Positions 45,101-53,098 of a stretch of DNA of 64,000 nucleotides are shown in pieces. The position numbers were made by a program, and so were the translations under genes. How positions within the stretch are numbered: the stretch's first letter is position 1; each line of letters begins with the position of its first letter. The stretch comes from CAVOKN01 sp963696505. Lineage in GTDB: Bacteria; Pseudomonadota; Gammaproteobacteria; Burkholderiales; Rhodocyclaceae. Location: the NCBI GenBank assembly GCA_963696505.1, contig CAVOKN010000007.1, positions 248,001 through 312,000 on the forward strand, read 5' to 3'. Under the pieces are notes generated by a model. That model was not told where the DNA came from, made no database searches, and saw only the letters and a list, made by a program, of their open reading frames with translations.

Positions 45101-45912
45101 CCACGGGTCACGGTGAAGCTGGCCGTACCGCCTTCGGCTACCGTCACATCGTTGATGGTGAACGTCGCATTTGCCGGCGGAGCCACAGGGTCGTTGGCAC
45201 TGATCGTGCCCACGCCCTGCGCATCGGCGATGGCGGCGTTGGTGGCAGCGGTCAGATTGACGTTGAAAGTCTCGGCGTTCTCGGTCGCAGTGTCGTCGAT
45301 CGTGGTCACTGCGAATGGCTGGCTGGTGGTGCCGGCAGGGAACGTGATGGTCACGTTGGTGCGAGCGGTGAAATCGCCGGGGGCCACGGCGCTGCCGTTG
45401 GCGGTGTTGGCGACGACGGTTATCGTCTGCGTGGATGCGGCGGACAGCGTTACTGCGAAGTTGGCAGTACCGCCTTCGGTGACGGTCACGTCGTTGATGC
45501 GGATGGTCGGCTGGGCCGGCGCGCCTACCACCGGTCCGCAGTTGGCGGGACGGTTCGTTACGGCGCGCGGTGATGACTGCGGTGCTGCCCGACTGCTGGG
45601 CGCTGAGCGGTACAGGGTACCTGGCTCAGGTTACGGAAGCGGCGATCCCATTCGTCGTCATCGATGGTAGTGGTGCCGAGGACGGCACTGTTGCCGGCGT
45701 TGCGGATGGTGACGGTGCGGTTGTCGATGCCGTTGCCCTCGACGCGCGAGCCGGCCACCATCACTGGTTTGCCATTCTGCGCGATCGATGGTGAAAGTCT
45801 GGGCGCTGGCGGTGCTCGCGAATGCGAGAAGGCCGAACAGCCCGATTGCGGTAGTGCGTACAAAACGTACAAACGGAGGAGCGCAGCTCCTCCCGGACCC
45901 GTTACAAGTCAT
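42126..45912 (-). pseudogene. Giant secreted ten-haem cytochrome with Calx-beta repeats, frameshifted
   Basis: The start MTCNGSGRSCAPPFVRFVRT (45912) leads to a signal peptide ending ASTASAQ. Four Calx-beta repeats follow (INDVTVTEGG / INDVTVAEGG), three of them nearly identical. The C-terminal part carries CVACH, CAGCH, CLMCH, CLNCH, CSSCH, CDNAGCH (CX4CH), CQTCH, CGTCH, CSPSCH (CX3CH) and CNACH, the last nine residues before the stop. Frame changes are seen near 45775, 45610, 45560, 44350, 44260, 44170, 43605, 43420, 43270, 42700 and 42605, with good coding sequence between. The intact product would be about 1,250 residues, exported and haem-loaded by the c-type maturation system. The C-terminal half resembles locus 1 in style but not closely in sequence. 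Confidence 0.72.
44150..45174. repeat. Three near-identical 342-bp Calx-beta repeats
   Basis: The boundary sequence CGGCGGCGGCGGGGCGACGT recurs at 44491 and 44833, exactly 342 bases (114 codons) apart. The third copy lies downstream (44150-44490) and contains the first frame changes. Two flanking copies differ at only a few positions, so unequal recombination or assembly collapse here is easy. Confidence 0.85.
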
Positions 45913-46687
45913 GGTTTCTCCCCCAGAAGACTGGTCGAAGCTTCCCCGTACAGCGCGACCTCCGCGCTGCCCCAATACCGTCGCATTGCTCGGGCAATGC
46001 TTATCTTTGATTTGCTGCGGTGACCGTTGAATCGATAACTGGGTCCCGCTTCTTTTTTCCAGCGAGAGTTGCCATCCCCGCCGTTCGATCCGGTGCGGAG
46101 CCAGCACCGGTTACCCCACTGCGCGGTGTGAAGAAAGCGTGACGCATTTCACACCGCGGCGCAGTCTAGGGGGCCAATCAATTAGATGTCAATAAGAATT
46201 TGTCCGACAAATGCCTGATATTTCTGGCAAATGAGAATCCTTTCTGTTTCCTGTCGACATTCTGGTGGATCGGTGCCGGAGAAAAATAGATAAGAAAATA
46301 AATGGCTTCGGCTGGGTTGCGAGGAATGGCGGGATGATTCCAGCGGAATCGAATATGGGCGAATAGAAAATTTCGATCCTTGGCGCTTATCTCCGGCCAA
46401 TGCCATCGCAGGTTCCGATTGGCGAGGAAGCGGGGCATGCCCCCACCCCCGCCCTCCCCCGCAGGCGGGGCGGCACCCCGCACCAAACGACTATTGAAAG
46501 TACGCAATCGAAGCGCTGCGGGCTGCTGCGAACCATTGCGAACTCAATCGAAAAGCCTGCCGGATTGTAGACCTGCAAGCAGGTTTTCCGGTCATGCGGG
46601 TCGCTGGGAACGGGCATCAAACTCGTCTGCCTTCCGGGATCAGTTCAATTCCGAAACCCGGACTAGAACCCGCGTCCGTATGGTGGT
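45913..46687. other. Intergenic region upstream of cytochrome locus 2 and after hipA
   Basis: No gene is seen in 775 bases. Contents: a CRP-type site (46137-46154), an overlapping perfect 10-bp inverted repeat GCGGTGTGAA/TTCACACCGC (46123-46132 and 46148-46157), an A+T-rich tract (46180-46380), and a C-rich palindromic repeat (46439-46475). Confidence 0.6.
46137..46154. promoter_or_regulatory. CRP-type palindrome upstream of cytochrome locus 2
   Basis: GCGTGACGCATTTCACAC matches the TGTGA-N6-TCACA pattern with one mismatch, about 230 bases upstream of the start at 45912. Its right half is shared with the longer GGTGTGAA-N15-TTCACACC inverted repeat. Confidence 0.55.
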
Positions 46688-47983
46688 TCAGACAGAGGGT
46701 TCGGCGGCTGCGTCATTTTCGGCGGAGGGGTCCGTGAGCCGCCGAATCGTCAGGGCGCAGCGTTGTTCAATCAAGGCGTTGATTCGCTCAACCACGGCAT
46801 TCCCGGCAAAGCCTCGTTCAGGGTCAGATTGGAGCTTGCGCACAGTGGCTGGCAGTGACTTTGCCAATTCCAGAATGCGCCGTTTGGCTTGAGCCTTGGT
46901 GAGACCGACGCCTTCTGCAAACTGCTCCCAGTGCCGTGCCTGGATTTCGTTGAACTTGTACTTGCTGCCGATTTTCATCGCCATCTTCGGCGCCAGTGTT
47001 GGATACACCGCCGTCGAGAGCGTGTCGTAGAACGGTGCCAGAACGGGGGTCTTGCCTGAATACAGTAGTGAGAAATTCTTGGCGTGCGCATCATGATTGC
47101 CGATCAGCGCATTGAAGATCACGTAGTCGAGCAGTCGCAGAACCTGCGGCGCATTGGGGCGCGTCGCACTGCGCACCAGATCAAAGCATTGGGCCAGATC
47201 CGGGCCACCTTCATTTTGGTATTTCATTTCAGGCACCACGCCAAGCGCCTGGCAGAAATCCTCTTGATGAAGGCGTTGCCGACGCCCCTGTGCATCGATC
47301 AGTCGGTCGTAGCGCTCAACCAGCAGGAACGAGCGATCCAACACGAGGTGAATTTTTGATTTCGCTGGCTTGAGCTGCATGGCCTCAGCTAACGCCATGC
47401 AAAACCCCTCGTTGATCACACTGTCTTCAACAGCGTGAATGGCGGGTTTCAAGATGTGGGAGCTCGGCGTGCCATTGAGGGGCAGCCCAATGCGAGCACC
47501 ATCGAATACCACCGGTAGTTTGTCCTGGGCTCCCGCTAATGAAAGCCGCAGGCCGTCTTTGCCTGCCAGCATGGGGCGACGCGGCAATTCATCTAGAATA
47601 GCAACGACTTCCTCGTCGCTCAGCCATTGAACGTCATCGTTGCGGGTTGGCACAGGCACAGCCTGCCCCGGCTCAAGGAACGTCACGGCTCCGGCGCAAT
47701 CGCCGCCGATATGGTCCAGCAGCGCAAAGTCGTTCTGGCCAGAAACCTGGAACTGCTGCGCAATCAGGCGGCGCATCTGCCCTTCAGGCAGCAGACCAGC
47801 AAAGAAGGGGCGCGTTTTTCGATCGTCGAACGGCTCTGCTTGCAGGGGCAGCGAGGCGGACAAGGCAACGGCGTCTTTGTGCGACAGCCAGCCGGGTGCG
47901 TAGCAAAAGTTCAGTCGTCCATCGACGAGCGCCAGCGTGCCGACACGATCGGCGAAAAGCCAGACTTCCAACTCATGCGTCAT
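46688..47983 (-). CDS. hipA: HipA-type serine/threonine kinase toxin
   Basis: A 431-residue HipA kinase. It has the N-terminal subdomain (VWLFADRVGTLALVDGRLNF, FFAGLLPEGQMRRLIAQQF), an ATP-loop region GGDCAGAVTFLEPG and LRLSLAGAQDKLPVVFDG, the catalytic DYVIFNALIGNHDAHAKNFS and the metal Asp in LAPFYDTLSTAVYP. HipA phosphorylates glutamyl-tRNA synthetase in E. coli and causes growth arrest; the target here is unknown. The ATG at 47983 overlaps hipB by 11 bases. The longer upstream reading runs through hipB antiphase. Confidence 0.92.
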   Translation of the reverse strand: MTHELEVWLFADRVGTLALVDGRLNFCYAPGWLSHKDAVALSASLPLQAEPFDDRKTRPFFAGLLPEGQMRRLIAQQFQVSGQNDFALLDHIGGDCAGAVTFLEPGQAVPVPTRNDDVQWLSDEEVVAILDELPRRPMLAGKDGLRLSLAGAQDKLPVVFDGARIGLPLNGTPSSHILKPAIHAVEDSVINEGFCMALAEAMQLKPAKSKIHLVLDRSFLLVERYDRLIDAQGRRQRLHQEDFCQALGVVPEMKYQNEGGPDLAQCFDLVRSATRPNAPQVLRLLDYVIFNALIGNHDAHAKNFSLLYSGKTPVLAPFYDTLSTAVYPTLAPKMAMKIGSKYKFNEIQARHWEQFAEGVGLTKAQAKRRILELAKSLPATVRKLQSDPERGFAGNAVVERINALIEQRCALTIRRLTDPSAENDAAAEPSV

Positions 47984-48233
47984 GGTCGCCACCTTCACGT
48001 TGATTGTCGGCCGCAACAGATGGCAATCCGCACAACTGGATCTCTCCGCCCAGGGCATCAATGACCCGCAGCACGTTTTCCAGTCGCAAGGTGGTTTTCC
48101 CTGCCTCAAGGTCAACGATGAAGCGCACACCAACCCCTGCCGCCAGCGCCAACTGGGGCTGTGTCAGCCCCAGTTGCTTGCGAGCGGCACGCAGTGCATC
48201 GCCAAGTTGTTGGGGTGATCGAATGGATGTCAT
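47973..48233 (-). CDS. hipB: HipB-type antitoxin and autorepressor
   Basis: An 86-residue Cro/C1-type protein: MTSIRSPQQLGDALRAARKQ, LGLTQPQLALAAGVGVRFIV (helix-turn-helix) and DLEAGKTTLRLENVLRVIDA. HipB neutralises HipA and represses the operon by binding palindromes upstream. Three such palindromes lie at 48243-48357. The ATG at 48233 is chosen; the upstream ATG at 48290 would place codons across the first operator. Confidence 0.9.
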   Translation of the reverse strand: MTSIRSPQQLGDALRAARKQLGLTQPQLALAAGVGVRFIVDLEAGKTTLRLENVLRVIDALGGEIQLCGLPSVAADNQREGGDHDA

Positions 48234-48242
48234 GGTTTTTAG

Positions 48243-48357
48243 TTTCCCGTTCGGGAAATTATCAACCACAGCCGGGCTATGTGCAAGCAATATTTCCCGA
48301 ACGGGAATGTGATGTGCGCATAGGCCATGGTTTGGCTATATATTTCCCGATCGGGAA
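48243..48357. promoter_or_regulatory. Three HipB operators at exact 50-bp spacing
   Basis: TTTCCCGTTCGGGAAA (48243-48258), TTCCCGAACGGGAA (48294-48307) and TTCCCGATCGGGAA (48344-48357) are perfect palindromes sharing TTCCCG-N2-CGGGAA. Their centres are 48250.5, 48300.5 and 48350.5. They lie directly upstream of hipB, the usual place for its autoregulatory sites. Confidence 0.9.
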
Positions 48358-48579
48358 GCAAGGATGGGTCTCGCTTCCAAATTGACACCCATTTACACCC
48401 AATGTGGCGCGGTTCGCCCGACGCATGCCCGAACTGCGCCACCGCCTTTCTTTGCGGAGAATAACGGCATCAATCTCCGTAAAAACTGCGACGAATGGAT
48501 CGGCGCAACATATCGCTTGGCTCGCGGGCGGAACAGCGCCTTCATGGACGCCTGCCAACTCATTCGCAAGGAGACCAAA

Positions 48580-48696
48580 ATGGACGTCGTTCACCTCAAT
48601 CAAAGATCGAACAGCTGCGGAGTTTCGGCGGGGGAGGGAGTGGAAGCGCAGGCCGCAATTGCGCCGCCCTCGCCGGCGTGCGAAATTCCGCCTTGA
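48580..48696 (+). CDS. Possible small protein upstream of exeA
   Basis: ATG at 48580 preceded by a strong AAGGAGA ribosome site starts a 38-codon reading, MDVVHLNQRSNSCGVSAGEG ... PSPACEIPP, ending 50 bases before exeA. There is no recognisable domain. The site may instead belong to a leader peptide. An in-frame extension upstream to 48364 is possible but not gene-like. The rest of 48358-48746 shows nothing else. Confidence 0.3.
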   Translation: MDVVHLNQRSNSCGVSAGEGVEAQAAIAPPSPACEIPP

Positions 48697-48746
48697 AGCG
48701 GACGCTGCCCCAGCCGCCCGCAAGTTCAAGCCAAGTCCTGCATTCC

Positions 48747-50411
48747 ATGTACAACGAGTATTTCGGCCTCAGCGAGGCACCTTTCTCGATCGCGCCCGAT
48801 CCGCGCTACCTCTACATGAGCGAGCGCCACCGCGAGGCGCTGGCCCATCTGCTGTACGGCCTGAAGATAGACGGCGGCTTCGTGCTGCTGACCGGCGAGG
48901 TGGGCACCGGCAAGACGACGGTCTGCCGCTGCCTGCTGGAGCAGGTGCCGGCCAACTGCGACATCGCCTTCATCGTCAATCCCAAGCTCAGCGCCCTGGA
49001 ACTGCTGGACACGATCTGCGACGAGCTGCACATCCTCAAGCCGTCGAACCGCCTGAGCGCCAAGGTGTTCGTCGATCTGATCAACTTCCATCTGCTGGAG
49101 AGCAATGCCCGCGGCCGCAAGACGGTGCTGATCGTGGACGAGGCACAGAATCTCTCCAACGAGGTGCTGGAGCAGTTGCGCCTGCTGACCAACCTGGAGA
49201 CCAACGAGCGCAAGCTGCTGCAGATCATCCTGCTCGGCCAGCCCGAACTGCGCCAGCGCCTGGCCGAGACCGAGATGCGGCAACTGGCGCAGCGCATCGT
49301 CGCGCGTTACCACCTCGATCCGTTGTCGCCGCCCGAGCTTGCGGCCTATGTCAGCCACCGACTGTCGGTGGCGGGCGCGCGGCACGCCCTGTTTCCCGCG
49401 GCGGTGATGAAGCGCCTGCACCGGCTGAGCAAGGGCACGCCGCGCTTGATCAACGTGATCTGCGACCGCGCGCTGCTCGGCGCCTATGTCGAAGGCAAGC
49501 CGACGGTGGATCTGCCGGTACTGAACAAGGCGGCGCGGGAGGCGCTAGGCGCCGGGATGGCTGCCGGGTCGCTGTCGGGTGCGCTGTTGCGTGCGCGCCG
49601 CTGGCGGGGCTGGTCTTACCTGCTGCCGGCGGTGCTGGTTCTCGGGCTTGGCGGAGCCTGGCTGCGCTGGGGGCCGGCGGAGGCGCCCGCCGTTACGGTT
49701 GCCGCGCCGCCGGGGCCGGCCAAGCCGGCGCCTGGCGGGGCCGCGGCGGCTCCCGCGGCGGCCACGCCCTCGCCGGGACCGGAGACGGCGCTCGTCTGGC
49801 CCGCCGAAACGGAGCACTGGCTGCACGAGGTTCTGGCGGTTCGGGCGCTCTACGCGGCCTGGAAGATCGACCTTCAGCCCGGCGACATCGAGGCGGCGTG
49901 CAGCCGGCTGCCCGAGCGCGGAGTGCATTGCCTGCGCGGCAGCGGCGGTCTGGACGAGGTACGCGGGATGAACCTCCCCGCCATCCTGGAACTGCGCCCG
50001 CCGGCCGGCCCCGAGTTCTATGCGACCCTGGTCGATCTGGGCAAGGAGCGCGGGCAATTGTCGATCGCCGGCAAGCCGCGGGAGGTCGCTGTCGATGCGC
50101 TGGAGCGCCAGTGGACCGGCCGCTTCGCCGTGCTGTGGAGCGGGCCGCCCGGCGCCCTGCGGGACCTGGGCATGGGTGCCCGCGGCTCTGCGGTGGAGTG
50201 GGTCGCCGCGAGTCTGGCGCGCTGGGAAGGCAGGGACGAGCCTCTTGCTGCAGGTCGGGTGTTCGACGCCGCCTTGCGCGACAAGGTGCTGGCCTTTCAG
50301 CGCGCCAGCGGTCTGGATCCGGACGGCGTGGCGGGCCCGCTCACCATGGCGCGGCTCGCCATGCTCACGGCCAGCGGCGGGCCGCGCCTGGCGCCGCCGG
50401 GGGGGCGATGA
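48747..50411 (+). CDS. gspA: ExeA/GspA-type AAA ATPase with peptidoglycan-binding domain
   Basis: A 554-residue protein starting MYNEYFGLSEAPFSIAPDPR, the standard ExeA opening. It has an AAA domain with Walker A TGEVGTGKTTVCRCLLEQ and Walker B VLIVDEAQNLSNE, one transmembrane helix (about residues 290-310, YLLPAVLVLGLGGAWL), an Ala/Pro linker, and a C-terminal peptidoglycan-binding motif (FQRASGLDPDGVAGPLT). ExeA with ExeB/GspB helps the type II secretion secretin through the cell wall. gspB follows by one base. The same ATPase family also occurs in exopolysaccharide (exosortase-linked) clusters, which suits the operon downstream. Confidence 0.88.
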   Translation: MYNEYFGLSEAPFSIAPDPRYLYMSERHREALAHLLYGLKIDGGFVLLTGEVGTGKTTVCRCLLEQVPANCDIAFIVNPKLSALELLDTICDELHILKPSNRLSAKVFVDLINFHLLESNARGRKTVLIVDEAQNLSNEVLEQLRLLTNLETNERKLLQIILLGQPELRQRLAETEMRQLAQRIVARYHLDPLSPPELAAYVSHRLSVAGARHALFPAAVMKRLHRLSKGTPRLINVICDRALLGAYVEGKPTVDLPVLNKAAREALGAGMAAGSLSGALLRARRWRGWSYLLPAVLVLGLGGAWLRWGPAEAPAVTVAAPPGPAKPAPGGAAAAPAAATPSPGPETALVWPAETEHWLHEVLAVRALYAAWKIDLQPGDIEAACSRLPERGVHCLRGSGGLDEVRGMNLPAILELRPPAGPEFYATLVDLGKERGQLSIAGKPREVAVDALERQWTGRFAVLWSGPPGALRDLGMGARGSAVEWVAASLARWEGRDEPLAAGRVFDAALRDKVLAFQRASGLDPDGVAGPLTMARLAMLTASGGPRLAPPGGR

Positions 50412-50412
50412 G

Positions 50413-51274
50413 ATGTCCTACATCCTCGACGCACTGAAGAAATCCGAAATCCAGCGCCAGCAGGGCCGGGTGCCCGACCTGACGACGCTGCCGGCCAACG
50501 TCGGCGCGCCGATTTCGGGCGCTTCCGGCGGGCGTTCGCCGTGGATGCTGGGCGCGGCGGCGGTGGTGCTGGCGGCCGTTGCCGGCCTCGTTCTGTGGTG
50601 GCAACCGTGGCGGGCCATCGTGGAGGTGCAGCCGCTTGCAGCCGCCCCGGTCCCCGCCGTGGCGCCGCCGGCGCGGAAAGTTGAAGCGGAGGCGCCGCTG
50701 CCGCCAACTCGGGAGCGCACGGCAGTGGTCGCCGCCGCGCCGCCGCCAGTTCCTGCCCCGGCGCCAGCGATGCCTGCTGCCGTGACGCCGCAGCCGACTC
50801 CTGCAGCCTGTGCCCAAGGGGCAACCGGCGGCACCGCAGCTGCCGACCGTTGCTGCACCGGCGACGGCTGCGGCACCGGCCGGGGCGAAGGCACAGGCCG
50901 CCAAGCCCGCCGACTCTGTGCCGCCGGCTGCCGCGGCGCCCGAGATTCCGCCCGCAGCGGCGCCGGTGCAGGCTCGCAGGCCGCCGGCTGCGCCTGCGGC
51001 GGCTGTTTCCGGGCGCGAGGAGAAGCCAGTCGAAGCGCCGCCTTCGAGGGTGCTGAATTTTTCCGAACTGCCGGCGGCGGTGCGCCGCAACGTGCCGCCT
51101 CTCAACGTCTCCGGCTACTCCTATGCGGAAGAAGCCGAGGCACGTATGGTGGTGATCAACGACCGGATGCTGCGTGAAGGCGACGAAGCGGGAGCCGGCG
51201 TGCGCGTCGATCGCATCGGCGCCGAGGGCGTGATCCTCAATTACAAGGGCTATCGCTTCCGGCCGGCGCCATAG
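50413..51274 (+). pseudogene. gspB: GspB-like secretin-assembly protein, frameshifted in its linker
   Basis: The reading from 50413, MSYILDALKKSEIQRQQGRV, is the family N terminus, followed by a membrane helix (AAAVVLAAVAGLVLWW) and a Pro/Ala linker. At about 50800 the frame changes. The next frame carries PVPKGQPAAPQLPTVAAPAT and the conserved C-terminal domain VRRNVPPLNVSGYSYAEEAE ... GVRVDRIGAEGVILNYKGYR to the stop at 51274. Joined, it is a normal GspB of about 287 residues. The lesion is one base in a low-complexity stretch, so sequence error is quite possible. Confidence 0.8.
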
Positions 51275-51435
51275 CCCTCCACGGCGGGGGCAGCGAATTC
51301 CGTGGTGATATTGGGTGCGCTGCGCGCACCGATGGTTGGTTCGGCGCGCACGGTTCGTCCTGGCGTAGGGTGCGCCATGCGCACCGGTCGTTGGCAACGC
51401 GTGCACCGATCGTTGGCCCCGCCGGCGGGGGGGAT

Positions 51436-51453
51436 GTGTGACTTATTTCACGC
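51436..51453. promoter_or_regulatory. CRP-type palindrome upstream of the polysaccharide operon
   Basis: GTGTGACTTATTTCACGC fits TGTGA-N6-TCACA with one mismatch and shares GTGACTTA with the site before cytochrome locus 1. It lies about 330 bases before the first glycosyltransferase and about 160 bases before the -24/-12 promoter candidate. Confidence 0.55.
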
Positions 51454-51465
51454 TTTCGGGGGCAA

Positions 51466-51487
51466 TTGCCCCAATCGATTGGGGCAA
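51466..51487. promoter_or_regulatory. Perfect 22-bp palindrome
   Basis: The half-site TTGCCCCAATC is followed directly by its exact complement. It lies 13 bases after the CRP-type site and about 130 bases upstream of the -24/-12 promoter, a typical position for an enhancer-binding-protein site (inference). Confidence 0.6.
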
Positions 51488-51615
51488 CTGACCGGGGGAA
51501 TTTCCCCAGCGCTTTGCCCGCACCCGCCCCCATTCCTTGGGGAGCTTCATAAATCCGCAACATTTCAATGGCCTGGCTGGCGCAAGGTGGAAGCTGGAAT
51601 GGTGCCGTGGAGGCA

Positions 51616-51629
51616 GGCACGGCTCGTGC
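51616..51629 (+). promoter_or_regulatory. Sigma-54 (-24/-12) promoter candidate
   Basis: AGGCACGGCTCGTGCTT (51615-51631) has GG and GC exactly ten bases apart and matches GGCACG and TGCT of the consensus TGGCACG-N4-TTGCW. It would start transcription near 51641, about 140 bases before the first glycosyltransferase. Confidence 0.55.
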
Positions 51630-51780
51630 TTAAAGAAAATCGTGGGAAATAATCCCGCGATTAAACAAGAAAACGGATTCGCCGAAACGAACCAAGCCTC
51701 GATACGGGGCGCGATTCGAAGCAGGACAAAAAGAAATTCGGCGATGTGGACAGCGGCTTCCACCCCGGCACGAGGAAAGT

Positions 51781-53091
51781 ATGAAAAAAGTTTTGGTCTA
51801 TTCGCACGACGCCTACGGGCTCGGCAACATCCGGCGCATGCTGGAAATCACCAATCACCTCGTCAATTCGGACCCGGACGTCTCGGTCCTGCTGATTTCG
51901 GGTTCGCCCATGCTGCACGCCTTCCGCATCCCGCCCCGCGTCGATTACATCAAGCTGCCCTGCGTGGCGCGCAGCGACAAGGGCGAATCGGTGGTCAAGT
52001 CGCTCGGCCTGTCCTATGACGACACCATCCGCATGCGGGCCAACGTGATCGCCATGGCCGCGATGGATTTCAACCCCGACCTGATCCTGGTGGACAAGAA
52101 GCCCTTCGGCATCGCCAACGAACTGGAGCAGGCCCTGACCCTGATGCGCAAGCGTCCGGTTCCACCCAAGGTCGTGCTGCTGCTGCGCGATATCCTCGAC
52201 GAGCCCGAGGCGACGATGCGCCAGTGGCTGGTGGGCAACTATCACGGCGCCATCAAGGATGCCTACGACCAGGTGCTGGTGGTCGGCGAATCCGAGATCT
52301 TCGACGCCGCCGAGGAGTACTGCTTCCCAGAGTCGACGACGGACAAGCTGCGCTACTGCGGTTACATCAAGCGCCCGGCGCCGGCCAGGACGCCACAGCA
52401 GGTGCGCGACCAGTTCGGCCTCGGCGAGGAGCCGATGGTGCTGGTCACCGCGGGCGGCGGCGCCGACGGCAGCCGCATGATGATGGCCTACCTGGAAGGG
52501 CTGCTGGGGCGCCCGCGGCGCGGCTTCAGCACGCTGCTGGTGACGGGCCCGGAGATGTCCCCCGACCAGCGGGCGATGGTCACCGAACTGGCGAATCGCG
52601 CCGGCGGGGTGATCGTGCGCGAGTTCTGCGACGACATGATGAGCGCCATGAACGCCGCGGACGTGGTGGTGTCAATGGGCGGTTACAACACCGTGTGCGA
52701 GCTGCTGACTTTGAAGAAGCGGACCATCATCGTGCCGCGGGTGACGCCGGTGCTGGAGCAGTGGATCCGCGCCGAGCGCATGCAGGACCGCGGCCTGCTC
52801 AAGGCGCTGCATCCGAATGCGCTGACCCCGGAAAGCCTGATCGACATGGTGGTCGCCGAACTGTCGCGGGACGATGTCGCCAACACGGCGCTCGACCAGT
52901 TCGAGATGCAGGGCCTGCCGCGCATCGCCGAGGCACTGTCGGAGTTGCTGGAGGAGGGCGCCGAGCGGGCGTCCGCGGCGGCTTCCTTCCCCAGAAACCA
53001 CGCCCTCAGCGCGCCCCGGAGTCTCGGCCCGGTTCGCTCGCTGATCTCCGGCGCCTTGCAGCGGGCCTTCGGAAGTGTTGCCGGCGCATGA
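51781..53091 (+). CDS. GT-B glycosyltransferase (MurG-like)
   Basis: A 436-residue protein with a GT-B fold. The N-terminal half opens MKKVLVYSHDAYGLGNIRRM. The C-terminal nucleotide-sugar half contains VLVTAGGGADGSRMMMAYLE, VIVREFCDDMMSAMNAADVV and the MurG/GT28 motif SMGGYNTVCELLTLKKRTII. No membrane segment is visible. It is the first gene of a tightly overlapping operon, and its fold matches the protein at 55219. It probably transfers a sugar during assembly of an exported glycan; donor and acceptor are unknown. Confidence 0.85.
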   Translation: MKKVLVYSHDAYGLGNIRRMLEITNHLVNSDPDVSVLLISGSPMLHAFRIPPRVDYIKLPCVARSDKGESVVKSLGLSYDDTIRMRANVIAMAAMDFNPDLILVDKKPFGIANELEQALTLMRKRPVPPKVVLLLRDILDEPEATMRQWLVGNYHGAIKDAYDQVLVVGESEIFDAAEEYCFPESTTDKLRYCGYIKRPAPARTPQQVRDQFGLGEEPMVLVTAGGGADGSRMMMAYLEGLLGRPRRGFSTLLVTGPEMSPDQRAMVTELANRAGGVIVREFCDDMMSAMNAADVVVSMGGYNTVCELLTLKKRTIIVPRVTPVLEQWIRAERMQDRGLLKALHPNALTPESLIDMVVAELSRDDVANTALDQFEMQGLPRIAEALSELLEEGAERASAAASFPRNHALSAPRSLGPVRSLISGALQRAFGSVAGA

Positions 53092-53098
53092 CGATTCC

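Larger units (their letters stand above)
51275..51780. other. Regulatory region before the polysaccharide operon
   Basis: 506 bases without a gene. It holds two REP-like arms (51313-51330 and 51365-51385), a CRP-type site, a perfect 22-bp palindrome and a -24/-12 promoter candidate, listed separately. The last 150 bases are A+T-rich relative to the surroundings. Confidence 0.7.

Noticed and set aside
43371..45670. Rightward frames over the Calx-beta repeats (for example 45044-45670)
   Set aside because: These are periodic shadows of the repeats on the other strand and repeat with the same 342-base period.
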